NCBI GenBank assembly: GCA_934462885.1
Contig: CAKSJC010000053.1
Coordinates: forward strand, 1 to 9,350
Source of the DNA: an uncultured Eubacteriales bacterium
GTDB taxonomy: Bacteria; Bacillota; Clostridia; Oscillospirales; CAG-272
Direction of reading: 5' to 3'
DNA: 9,350 nt
Shown: one piece after another, positions 1 to 6,904 of the stretch
Layout: the number at the start of each line of letters is the position of its first letter
Position numbering within the stretch: the first letter of the stretch is position 1
The notes under the pieces: generated by a model
The model's input: only the letters and a program-made list of their open reading frames with translations
The model's database searches: none
Told to the model about the DNA's origin: nothing
Translations under genes and position numbers: made by a program

Positions 1-1683
1 GTCATATACTCCGAGACCGAAATGCAGCGCGGGAACGGACTGATACTTTGCTTTCATTAAACAGCGCAGAAGCACCGACGAAACGACGTTCGCTATCCCC
101 TTATCCTCAGCCGCGCGGAGAATGGCGGAAAGCTTTGAGGAAAGCTCTTCGGGAGTTATTTCATCGTTCGTGAGATCTCCCGCACGGATGCCTATATTGT
201 TTACGAACACCGCAAACGAACGCATTTTCTCGGGATCGGGCTTCTCATGGATACGGTACAGGCACGGAAGCGACAGCGCGTGCAAGGTCTCGGCAACTCC
301 CATGTTCGCTTGCAGCATGAATTGTTCAATGAGCATTTCAGCCTCTCCCCGAACCCTTCTTACAATATCGGTCGGCACACCTTCCGCGTCAAGCACTATA
401 ACGGCTTCGTTATCTTCAAGAGTCATAACGCCGCGCGAATCCTGATTCTTTTTGAGAACTGCGAAAAGCTTTCGCATCTCGCGCAGATCGGACGCAATCT
501 CCTCGTATTTTTCGGAAAACTCGCTGTCCGCGCCTTTTTCGAAAATATCGTTTATCTCTTCATATACCCCTCTGATGACGCTTCTTATTACCGACTTGTA
601 AATCACGGTCTTTTTGCGCCGACCGTCACTGTCGAGAGTTATCTCCGCGGTGAGCGCATATTTATCGGTGTCGGCGTTCAGCGAACACGCGCCGTTTGAC
701 AGAGATTCGGGAAGCATCGGCACTACCTTATCCGTAAAATATACGCTTGTGCCGCGCGCTCTCGCTTCGTATTCGGTCGGCGAATTCTGCTTTACGTAGT
801 GGGATACGTCGGCAATGTGAACGCCGAGAATCCAGCCGTCCTCCGTTACGTCGAGCGATATCGCGTCGTCGAGATCTTTCGCCCCCGCTCCGTCTATCGT
901 AAAAATGTGCCGTCCGCGAAGATCCCTGCGCGATTCGGACGCTGACGCTCCGCTCGGCACGTCAAGCGCGGCGCGGGCGGCGTCGGAAAGAACCGCGTCG
1001 GGAAACTCCGTCCTTATCCCGTAGGAATAAAGAACGGCTGAATAGTTCGCGTCTCTCGTGAGGCTGTTTCCGAATACCGAGGATATACGTCCGACCGTAT
1101 CAAAATACGGCATTGATTCCACGCCGCGCACGTTTACCTTCACAGAGCGGCTTCGCGTGAAGAAAGGCTCTCCGTCGGGGACGACTTCGACTTTGAAGTT
1201 ATCTCCCGCTCCGGAGTTTTCGACATCCTTTATCGGTACATATACGCAGACTGCGGCTTTTTTTGAGTCCGGAATAAAATATGCGTATTCTTTTTCAACG
1301 TGAAGAGTTCCGATTAAAGAAGCGCACGCGGGAGTCACCGATATAACCTCTCCCTCAAGACGTTCTCCCGATCCGCCGTGTCTCGCACCGACCGATACCT
1401 TGACCCGATCGCCGCTCATCGCGCCCATTGTGCAGCGCGGCGGAATAAAAATATCCCCCGTTTTGAAGCTTTCGTCGGGAACGCAGAATCCGAAACCGCG
1501 TCCGCTGTACGAGAATACTCCCTCTATCGTTGCGGAAGAGTCGATTCTGTGTTTTCCCGAACTCTTTTTTGAACGGTATACGTTTTTGCCGTCTTTGCCG
1601 GAAGAATGAGACCGCTCTTTTTTCTTTCCCATTTTTTTTATTATCTGTTTTTGCAGCCTCTTTTTATTTTTATGTTTTGTCAA
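1..1683 (-). CDS. rnr: Ribonuclease R (RNase II/VacB family), 3' end of gene beyond the left edge
   Basis: This is a processive 3'-to-5' exoribonuclease that degrades structured RNA in the cytoplasm. The frame is open from 1683 to base 1. Counting from the ATG at 1632 there are 544 residues: a Lys/Ser-rich start (1-30), two cold-shock/OB domains (about 34-82 and 102-150), then the RNB catalytic domain. The Mg-binding aspartates lie in AKDLDDAIS (D253, D255, D256), followed by GVHIADVSHYV and LPESLSNGACSLN. The visible part stops at HFGLGVYD, just before the usual TSPIRRYPDL segment; the end of RNB and the S1 domain are outside. I prefer the TTG at 1681-1683, because AGGGGG lies 8 bases upstream, whereas ATG 1632 has no well-spaced site. 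The TTG start adds 17 residues, very rich in Lys. Upstream secG is the usual Firmicutes neighbour; smpB commonly follows beyond the edge. The family is certain; the start is inferred. Confidence 0.95.
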   Translation of the reverse strand, partial: MTKHKNKKRLQKQIIKKMGKKKERSHSSGKDGKNVYRSKKSSGKHRIDSSATIEGVFSYSGRGFGFCVPDESFKTGDIFIPPRCTMGAMSGDRVKVSVGARHGGSGERLEGEVISVTPACASLIGTLHVEKEYAYFIPDSKKAAVCVYVPIKDVENSGAGDNFKVEVVPDGEPFFTRSRSVKVNVRGVESMPYFDTVGRISSVFGNSLTRDANYSAVLYSYGIRTEFPDAVLSDAARAALDVPSGASASESRRDLRGRHIFTIDGAGAKDLDDAISLDVTEDGWILGVHIADVSHYVKQNSPTEYEARARGTSVYFTDKVVPMLPESLSNGACSLNADTDKYALTAEITLDSDGRRKKTVIYKSVIRSVIRGVYEEINDIFEKGADSEFSEKYEEIASDLREMRKLFAVLKKNQDSRGVMTLEDNEAVIVLDAEGVPTDIVRRVRGEAEMLIEQFMLQANMGVAETLHALSLPCLYRIHEKPDPEKMRSFAVFVNNIGIRAGDLTNDEITPEELSSKLSAILRAAEDKGIANVVSSVLLRCLMKAKYQSVPALHFGLGVYD

Positions 1684-1691
1684 ATTATTTT

Positions 1692-1697
1692 CCCCCT
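1692..1697 (-). promoter_or_regulatory. Shine-Dalgarno site supporting a TTG start for rnr
   Basis: The minus strand reads AGGGGG, then 8 bases, then TTG (1683-1681). The frame from this TTG runs without a stop into the RNase R frame. The only purine-rich site before ATG 1632 is GAGG at 1657-1660, about 24 bases away, which is too far. Confidence 0.55.
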
Positions 1698-1752
1698 GAG
1701 GATATATAATATTTTCTGCGCCGCGCGGAAAGTACCAAGGATTAGTATGTCC

Positions 1753-1780
1753 CGATTTTTCGCGCAAAGACGAAAAATCG
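1753..1780. repeat. 10-bp perfect inverted repeat in the secG-rnr gap
   Basis: CGATTTTTCG (1753-1762) and CGAAAAATCG (1771-1780) are perfect complements around an 8-base loop. The hairpin lies after the secG terminator in the direction of transcription and before the rnr ribosome site. It is not followed by a T-run on either strand, so it is probably not a simple terminator. It could be a leader or mRNA-processing structure for rnr. The function is unknown. Confidence 0.5.
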
Positions 1781-1796
1781 AAAAACGGCGGAACGG

Positions 1797-1823
1797 AAAA
1801 AGCGGAACTGAAAACAGCTCCGC
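1797..1823 (-). terminator. Intrinsic terminator after secG
   Basis: On the minus strand GCGGAGCTG, loop TTTT, CAGTTCCGC form a 9-bp stem with one G-U pair (1802-1823), followed immediately by five T (1801-1797). It lies 47 bases past the secG stop codon. Because rnr follows in the same direction with no clear promoter of its own, partial read-through is likely. Confidence 0.7.
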
Positions 1824-1869
1824 CTATATAACCGTATTATTTAACTCTGTAAAGCATACAATACAGGAA

Positions 1870-2112
1870 TCAAAATGCGATATCCTGAATGAGATATGAA
1901 ACAAGAACAAGAAGTGCAAACAGTATTGCAACTGCCGTTGTTACTTTAGAGAGTTTCTTGTCGATTGTAGAACCCTTTGACTTTCCGAAGAAAGTTTCAG
2001 CTCCGCCGGCGATAGCACCGGAGAGGTTGTGACTCTTACCGGACTGCATAAGAACTGCCACGACAAGGAAAACTGCGGCAACTATAAGAATAATTCCAAT
2101 AGCTATTTCCAT
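1870..2112 (-). CDS. secG: Preprotein translocase subunit SecG
   Basis: SecG is the small accessory membrane subunit of the SecYEG channel that helps SecA-driven protein export. The product is 80 residues, the usual family length. It has two membrane helices (about 3-21 and 57-75) joined by the conserved loop LMQSGKSHNLSGAIAGGAE followed by TFFGKSKG. The start is supported by GGAGG about 7 bases upstream of the ATG. A promoter lies at 2156-2184 and a terminator at 1797-1823, so it can be a single-gene transcript, with rnr downstream in the classic secG-rnr order (known synteny). Confidence 0.95.
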   Translation of the reverse strand: MEIAIGIILIVAAVFLVVAVLMQSGKSHNLSGAIAGGAETFFGKSKGSTIDKKLSKVTTAVAILFALLVLVSYLIQDIAF

Positions 2113-2155
2113 GTTTAGCCTCCGAATGACCGATTAAGTTTTACTTAGCCTTTTT

Positions 2156-2184
2156 ATTTTACCATAACGGAAACTTAATTGCAA
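2156..2184 (-). promoter_or_regulatory. Sigma-A-type promoter for secG
   Basis: On the minus strand TTGCAA (2184-2179), 17 bases, then TAAAAT (2161-2156). Both hexamers are close to consensus and the spacing is ideal. Transcription would start near 2149, about 37 bases before the secG ATG. Confidence 0.65.
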
Positions 2185-2270
2185 TAGAAAAATCAAATAA
2201 TTTTTCGTTTTTTCTTTGATTTTTGTCTTGTATCACGCCGTGTACTGCGTGAGTATTAACAAAACCGCCG

Positions 2271-2287
2271 TTTTTGCAAGGCAAAAA
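2271..2287. repeat. Small hairpin in the divergent secG/oxidoreductase gap
   Basis: TTTTTGC, loop AAG, GCAAAAA form a perfect 7-bp stem-loop between the two divergent genes. On the plus strand it runs into further T's. It could be an operator or part of the upstream leader; nothing in the sequence decides this. No good plus-strand promoter was found in 2185-2400. Confidence 0.35.
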
Positions 2288-2400
2288 TTTTCCCTTCAGA
2301 CTTATCTTTCCCCGCAATACGGGCAATAATAGATAACGTAAACAAAAATCTTCGTTCCCGATTTATGAGCGGAACTCGGATTTATCTCTTTCTAACAAAC

Positions 2401-2405
2401 GGAGG
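2401..2405 (+). promoter_or_regulatory. Ribosome binding site fixing the start at 2410
   Basis: GGAGG lies 4 bases before the ATG at 2410 (AAACGGAGGAAATATG). The in-frame ATG at 2365 has no such site and would add 15 residues unrelated to the flavoprotein fold, so 2410 is chosen. Confidence 0.75.
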
Positions 2406-2409
2406 AAAT

Positions 2410-3840
2410 ATGCCTGTTGTCTGGAAAAAAATCGAAGAAAACTATCCTTCCCCGGCTGACGATATAAAATGCGAAGCCGCGGTTATCGGCGGCGGAATGA
2501 CCGGCGTTATCACGGCGTATCTGTTATCAAAAAAGGGGCTTGATACGGTTCTTCTCGAAGAAAACCGCATAGCCTCGGGGAAAACGGGTCGGAGTACGGC
2601 AAAAGCAACTCTTGCTCACGGTTTGATATATTCTGCGCTGAGCGAAAAATGTTCGCCCGAAACCGCAAAAAAATATGCCGCCGCGAACATAGCCGGACTA
2701 AAGTTCATAGGCGAACATACGCCTCCCTCGGAGAGGCGCGACATGTATCTCTACGCGCTTTACGGAAAAAGGCGCATTATGCGTGAATACAGACAAATGC
2801 TCGAATGCGGGATCAACTGCGAATATGTGCCGGGCGAAAGCTGTCCCATGCCGTTTCACTGCGACGGGGCAATCAGGCTTCCCGATCAGTATGAACTCGA
2901 TCCGGTGAAATTCTGCCTTGATCTGTGCCGAGAGGGAAGATTCAGAATATACGAAAACACGCCGGTAACTCACATAAGCCGCAATCATGTTACGGCGGGC
3001 GGTCACATAATCGAATGCGACACCGTCGCCGCCGCGACGAATTATCCGGCGTTTCCGGGAACTGCCGCCGCTCTTAAGATATCGCGCAAATCCTCCTGCG
3101 TCGCCGCGTTCACCTCGGAGACGGGCTTTCGCTTCCCCGAAATAATGGCTTTCGGAGCCGACGGAGGATACGGATACCGTCTTGCGCGTGACTCGTTCGG
3201 CACGGAATATCTTATTGTTAGCGGAGAAACTCACCGCGGCGCGCCTCCCGTAAACGCGATAGAACGCATGAAAAACGCGGTATGGGAATTTGCGCCGGAC
3301 GCTCTCATGCGTGAAGCTTGGGTAAACAACGATTCATACACGCACGACAGCGTTCCGTATGCCGGAAAACTCCGAAACGGTATATATACGGCATGCGGTT
3401 ATTCCGCATGGGGAATGACGAACTCCGCCGCCTGCGCCGTTATTCTAGCAGAGCAGATATGCGGCGGCGGGGTGTGGTATGACGATGTATTTTCTCCGCA
3501 CCGCAGTTTCCTTTCCGGAGGAAGCGGCGACTTTGCGGAGCATATGTCGGAGGCGATCTCGGGGAACATAAAGCGTATGTCTGCGCCTCCCGATCTTTAT
3601 CCGTCAGAGGTGTCCGCAGGATGCGGCGAAATCATAAATTACCGCGGAACAAGAAAAGGCGCGTACCGCGACCGTGACGGCAGGCTTCATATTGTGGAGG
3701 GAAAATGCCCGCATCTGGGCTGCGCTCTTGAGTGGAACAACGTTGATCTCACATGGGACTGTCCCTGTCACGGTTCAAGATTCTCCTACACCGGCGAATG
3801 TATCTCAAATCCTGCTCACCGCGGCATAAGGATCGAGTAA
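2410..3840 (+). CDS. FAD-dependent oxidoreductase (DAO fold) fused to C-terminal Rieske [2Fe-2S] domain
   Basis: The product is 476 residues. Residues 23-32 (AAVIGGGMTG) carry the GxGxxG dinucleotide-binding loop of an FAD-binding DAO/glycine-oxidase fold. The second strand ends in VLLEE, and a late GYSAWGMTNSAA segment matches the flavin-closing motif of the family. The last 75 residues are a Rieske domain: C433-P-H435, 15 residues, then C451-P-C-H454, the ligands for a [2Fe-2S] cluster. The architecture resembles Bacillus YhfW. No signal peptide or membrane segment is seen, so it should be cytoplasmic. The substrate is unknown; an amine or amino acid oxidation with electrons passed to the cluster is an inference from the family. 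It stands alone on the plus strand, divergent from secG and convergent with the DUF1934 gene. The last residues end soon after the second Rieske motif, so the domain looks complete but short. Confidence 0.9.
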   Translation: MPVVWKKIEENYPSPADDIKCEAAVIGGGMTGVITAYLLSKKGLDTVLLEENRIASGKTGRSTAKATLAHGLIYSALSEKCSPETAKKYAAANIAGLKFIGEHTPPSERRDMYLYALYGKRRIMREYRQMLECGINCEYVPGESCPMPFHCDGAIRLPDQYELDPVKFCLDLCREGRFRIYENTPVTHISRNHVTAGGHIIECDTVAAATNYPAFPGTAAALKISRKSSCVAAFTSETGFRFPEIMAFGADGGYGYRLARDSFGTEYLIVSGETHRGAPPVNAIERMKNAVWEFAPDALMREAWVNNDSYTHDSVPYAGKLRNGIYTACGYSAWGMTNSAACAVILAEQICGGGVWYDDVFSPHRSFLSGGSGDFAEHMSEAISGNIKRMSAPPDLYPSEVSAGCGEIINYRGTRKGAYRDRDGRLHIVEGKCPHLGCALEWNNVDLTWDCPCHGSRFSYTGECISNPAHRGIRIE

Positions 3841-3861
3841 AATCGGAAAACAAACGATTTT
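3839..3861 (+). terminator. Weak stem-loop at the end of the oxidoreductase gene
   Basis: AAAATCG (overlapping the stop codon) and CGATTTT (3855-3861) form a 7-bp mostly A-T stem with a 9-base loop, followed by ATTT. It may work as a weak terminator; stronger hairpins lie further downstream. Confidence 0.3.
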
Positions 3862-3940
3862 ATTTGCGCGAAACTGCAATTTAATCTGTGCAAATCCGCG
3901 TTTTCCACATGATACGGGAATAGGTTCGGAGATGAGTGGC

Positions 3941-3971
3941 GGCGGACTCTTTTTTTGAAAAAGTATCCGCC
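3941..3971. repeat. Hairpin 1 of the intergenic hairpin cluster
   Basis: GGCGGA (3941-3946) pairs with TCCGCC (3966-3971). After a 2x2 mismatch, CTTTTT (3949-3954) pairs with AAAAAG (3958-3963) around loop TTG. The mixture of a G-C base and an A/T top is like the second hairpin nearby and unlike a normal terminator. Confidence 0.6.
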
Positions 3972-4014
3972 TGACAAAAATAAAATTAAATCGGAGGCTT
4001 TCCGAAAAAGGTTC

Positions 4015-4046
4015 GGGGAAAAACTTTTGTGAAAAAGTTTTTCCCC
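4015..4046. terminator. 14-bp perfect hairpin, likely bidirectional terminator between convergent genes
   Basis: GGGGAAAAACTTTT (4015-4028), loop GTGA, AAAAGTTTTTCCCC (4033-4046) is a perfect 14-bp stem. It lies 38 bases past the minus-strand DUF1934 stop, and read in that direction it is followed by GAACCTTTTT. It also lies after the plus-strand oxidoreductase, so it may end both transcripts. A second small stem, CCGAA/TTCGG, overlaps its left side. Confidence 0.6.
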
Positions 4047-4084
4047 GTTCTCATATACGTTTCTGTTTCGTTTTTCTTTTACCG

Positions 4085-4726
4085 TTACTTAACTTCCGCT
4101 TCTATTTTCAGCATTGTGCGCTGAATATCGGTACCGCGAAGCTCTACCATATAATCAAGCTCAAGGACGCCGCCTTTTTCGAAAGTTATCGCGCCCTCGC
4201 ATTTTTTCGTGTACACGGCAAGCTGAAACGGCATCACGGGCGTATCGTACACAGAGATATGGCGCACGCCTTTTTCACAGACGATAGTGTTGACTATTCC
4301 TCCGTTTCTCATTATCGTCACCATATTCGGATGCGCGGCGTCTATGCGGATCACGGTGAATGTCCCATCGAGAGATTCGTTGTCGGCGTAGGAAATCTCA
4401 AGCGTATTATCTCCCGCTTTCTTTAATTTGCCCGTGACCCCGAAAATGTACGTGTCGTCCTCTTCTCCGACGGTTATTTCGTCCGTAAAACGGCTGAAAA
4501 ACTCATCGGACAACGCTTCAAATCCGTCCTCGCCGCATATCTGCAAATCCTCATCCTCATCTGCGTTTTCATCGTCCGCAGCGTCGGCGTCCGTAAACAG
4601 CGACATCATTTCGCCGTCCGGAACAGAGGTTATATGCCGTGAGGTTATCGTAAGATGTACGATTTTTGTGTTCTCGTCTTCGGTTTCGGCGCTTTCTTCG
4701 GGCAGACGTTCGTTTTCAAGTTTCAT
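4085..4726 (-). CDS. DUF1934 (YwiB-like, calycin-fold) protein with acidic insert
   Basis: The product is 213 residues. The C-terminal half (about 92-213) matches the DUF1934/YwiB pattern as I know it: LEISYADNESLDGTFT, then VTIMRNGGIVNTIVCEKG, VRHISVYDTPVMPFQLAVYTKK and a final GGVLELDYMVEL strand pair, as in a small beta-barrel. The first strand is probably KIVHLTITSRH (21-31). Between it and the barrel lies an Asp/Glu-rich stretch (about 37-91) that makes the protein clearly longer than the roughly 140 residues usual for the family. No signal peptide or membrane segment is seen. The biochemical role of the family is unknown. The start has GGAG 6 bases upstream. It follows the transporter gene in the same direction after 193 bases, so it probably has its own transcript. 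Confidence 0.7.
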   Translation of the reverse strand: MKLENERLPEESAETEDENTKIVHLTITSRHITSVPDGEMMSLFTDADAADDENADEDEDLQICGEDGFEALSDEFFSRFTDEITVGEEDDTYIFGVTGKLKKAGDNTLEISYADNESLDGTFTVIRIDAAHPNMVTIMRNGGIVNTIVCEKGVRHISVYDTPVMPFQLAVYTKKCEGAITFEKGGVLELDYMVELRGTDIQRTMLKIEAEVK

Positions 4727-4919
4727 ATATACTCCACTGTTGGTTCTTTTTTATTATGTAAGCGTAAATATCAGATAACAGGTGCGGTTTTTCGCGCGTC
4801 GGATTTTTTGTTTTGTTCTTCTTTCGTCCGAAAACGGCTCCCGCGCACAGCCGTCAGAAGCTCAATTTCGCACGGAAAGATCGAAAAGCCGAAAATCCCG
4901 AGAACCTCGCCGAGGTCTG

Positions 4920-5816
4920 TCACGCTTTCCTGAACTTCTTCGGATGAGTCTTTATGTGCGCCGCGTGCTCCTTAAGAATATTGTACACGATCACTCCGCA
5001 CACTACGATAAACGCTCCCATAAGAGCGATAGGTCCCGGAAACTCGTTTATAACCAGGACCGCAAGTATCGGGTTCAAAACGGGTTCCACCATGCTGATA
5101 AGTGAAGCCGAAAGCGGAGGAGTGTATCTTAAGCCTTCCGCCATGCATATGTAAGCAAGTCCGAACTGCAATATGCCGATCGTAAGAACTCCGCCTACCG
5201 ACGCGGGTGTGAACACCGTCTCTCGGAAAAGCCACGGAAGTCCCGCAACCGCTCCGACTATGCAACCGACCATCACGCATGAAATGTTATCCGATCCCTT
5301 AAACTTTTTCATCATGAACATGAGTGAATACGTAATCCCCGAAGCGAGCGCAACAAGATTTCCGATCATCTCTCCGCCGCCGATTCCGTCGATGAAGAAA
5401 AGGATAATTCCGGCGGAAATTACCGCCGTTGCGCCGATATCAAGCTTCGTCGGTTTTTCGCGGAAGAAAAGCCACATGAAAAATATGATAAAAACGGGAG
5501 CGGTATACTGGATAAGTATAGCGTTCGCAGCGGTTGTAAGCTTGTTTGCGACAACATACGTTATGCTTGCAAGTCCCATTGCAACTCCGCCGAGCAGTAC
5601 GGAGCGGTTAAAGACAAATTTATGCTTCCGTATCTTCATATACAAAGCAAGTTCAAGAGCCGCTATAATAGAGCGCGCGGAACAAATCGACATTGAGTTC
5701 CACGGAACCAGCTTTACGAGTATTCCTCCGAGAGAGAACAGCATTGCCGCCGAGAGTATCAACAGCGGCGAAAGCTGCTCTCTCCGCAAAGAATGTTTTT
5801 CATCAGTACCTGCCAT
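4920..5816 (-). CDS. EamA/DMT-superfamily membrane transporter
   Basis: The product is 298 residues, with about ten membrane helices in two EamA repeats (about 16-140 and 151-283) and a basic C-terminal tail (KTHPKKFRKA), typical of the drug/metabolite transporter superfamily. Repeat 1 contains NAILIQYTAPVFIIFFMWLF, and repeat 2 the matching SASLISMVEPVLNPILAVLV followed by INE. These proteins sit in the cytoplasmic membrane and usually export or exchange small metabolites; the substrate cannot be read from the sequence. GGAGG lies 8 bases before the ATG. The gene follows the serine hydrolase after 131 bases. That gap is A+T-rich but holds no convincing promoter, so it may be the third gene of the same transcript. 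Confidence 0.9.
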   Translation of the reverse strand: MAGTDEKHSLRREQLSPLLILSAAMLFSLGGILVKLVPWNSMSICSARSIIAALELALYMKIRKHKFVFNRSVLLGGVAMGLASITYVVANKLTTAANAILIQYTAPVFIIFFMWLFFREKPTKLDIGATAVISAGIILFFIDGIGGGEMIGNLVALASGITYSLMFMMKKFKGSDNISCVMVGCIVGAVAGLPWLFRETVFTPASVGGVLTIGILQFGLAYICMAEGLRYTPPLSASLISMVEPVLNPILAVLVINEFPGPIALMGAFIVVCGVIVYNILKEHAAHIKTHPKKFRKA

Positions 5817-5947
5817 TTCTTTTTCCTCCGTTTTTCCTTTTCCGGTGTTTTATTTCCGCACGCCGCCGAAAATTCTCCGTACGGCGGTCGGCACAGCGCT
5901 TTATTTATCATACAGCGTTTTTATATTATAATAAAATATATGAAATT

Positions 5948-6904
5948 TTAATTATCATATACAAAATCAAATAACTCGCGCACGGTTCGGTTTTTCTCGT
6001 GCGCCTGCCACGCAATAACGTACTCCCTCTCCCGATCTATGATCACCGCCTGACCGAACATTCCGTGACATACGGCAAACCGTCCGCCATGCTTCCGAGG
6101 GATAAAAAATCCGTACCCGTAGTCTTCGTCAACGCTTGCGCGGGTGTGCGGCGAGAGCGCAAGATTCACGTACTCCTCCGAGAGATACCGTTTTCCTCCG
6201 AAAACGCCTCCCAAAAGGAACAGCGCGCCGAGCTTTGCCATGTCGGCGCATCTTATAAACAATCCGCTTGCTCCGACGGCGTGTCCCGCCGGGCATTGCG
6301 CAAAAGCGTAGCTTCCGATCCGCAACGGAGCGAAAAGTTTCTTTCGCAGGTAGTCCTGCATAGGCATATCTGCCGCCGCCGCGACTATGCGCGAAAGCAA
6401 GTAGTAGTTCGCGTCTGTGTAAGAAAACACCTCTCCGGGCTTAAATTTCAGCGGATGCCTGAGAACGAGAGAGAGCCAGTCGTCCGTTCCGTATGAATAC
6501 ACATTGTCGGCGTCCGTATCGAGAAACATCTCCGAAAAACCCGTCGTCTGCGACAGGACCTGAGACACCGTTATATTCTTCCACAAGTCGGGAACGTCCT
6601 CTTCGGCGGACGCAAAATGTACGCACGAGCCTTTTATATTCCCCTCGCCGCCGACCGTTCCGTTTTTCGCGCACAGAACGTCGTACACGCTTGACGTAAG
6701 ATCAAGCAGTCCCTCGGAGACGCAAAGTCCGACTGCGGCGGAAGTATACGCTTTCGCCACGGAATATACGTTATTCCTGTCGTTTGCCGGCATGACGCGG
6801 CGTTCTCTTATCACGCCGTCTTTATACATTGCAACGCCGAATATCATCATTCCCTGTGATTTTGCGAAATCCGCGGTTCTGTCGAGAAGATCAAACCCGC
6901 TCAT
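5948..6904 (-). CDS. Beta-lactamase-fold serine hydrolase (class C/esterase-like)
   Basis: The product is 318 residues from the ATG at 6904. The nucleophile motif SxxK is S48-V-A-K51 in NVYSVAKAYTSAAVG. The second motif is Y162-T-D in FSYTDANYYLLSRIV, where most relatives have YxN. The third is H280-G-M-F-G in the HxG/KTG position. No signal peptide is visible (the start is MSGFDLLDRTADFAKSQ), so it is probably cytoplasmic, unlike true secreted beta-lactamases. It is better called an esterase or peptidase-like hydrolase of the Pfam beta-lactamase family, with unknown substrate. The start overlaps the stop of the PHP gene as ATGA with GTGGAG just upstream, which implies translational coupling. 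A longer frame reaching 6967 would lie inside the PHP gene and lacks support. Confidence 0.88.
   Translation of the reverse strand: MSGFDLLDRTADFAKSQGMMIFGVAMYKDGVIRERRVMPANDRNNVYSVAKAYTSAAVGLCVSEGLLDLTSSVYDVLCAKNGTVGGEGNIKGSCVHFASAEEDVPDLWKNITVSQVLSQTTGFSEMFLDTDADNVYSYGTDDWLSLVLRHPLKFKPGEVFSYTDANYYLLSRIVAAAADMPMQDYLRKKLFAPLRIGSYAFAQCPAGHAVGASGLFIRCADMAKLGALFLLGGVFGGKRYLSEEYVNLALSPHTRASVDEDYGYGFFIPRKHGGRFAVCHGMFGQAVIIDREREYVIAWQAHEKNRTVRELFDFVYDN

Noticed and set aside
2365..2409. Upstream in-frame ATG for the oxidoreductase at 2365
   Set aside because: No ribosome site, and the 15 extra residues do not fit the fold; the ATG at 2410 has GGAGG in place.
2698..3234. 178-residue antisense frame in the oxidoreductase gene
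   Set aside because: Shadow of a strongly supported gene; no start signal or domain.
4904..4916. ACCTC-GCC-GAGGT stem just after the transporter stop
   Set aside because: Short stem without a clear T-run on the minus strand; too weak to call a terminator.
5863..5887. CCGCCG/CGGCGG stem in the gap before the transporter gene
   Set aside because: Not followed by a T-run on either strand and has a 13-base loop, so not a terminator; possible leader structure but unsupported.
5925..5930. TATAAT on the minus strand as a promoter for the transporter
   Set aside because: No -35-like sequence at 16-18 bases; the A+T-rich stretch makes a chance match likely.
5173..5931. 252-residue plus-strand frame across the transporter
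   Set aside because: Antisense shadow of the EamA gene with low-complexity Ser/Pro/Ile content.
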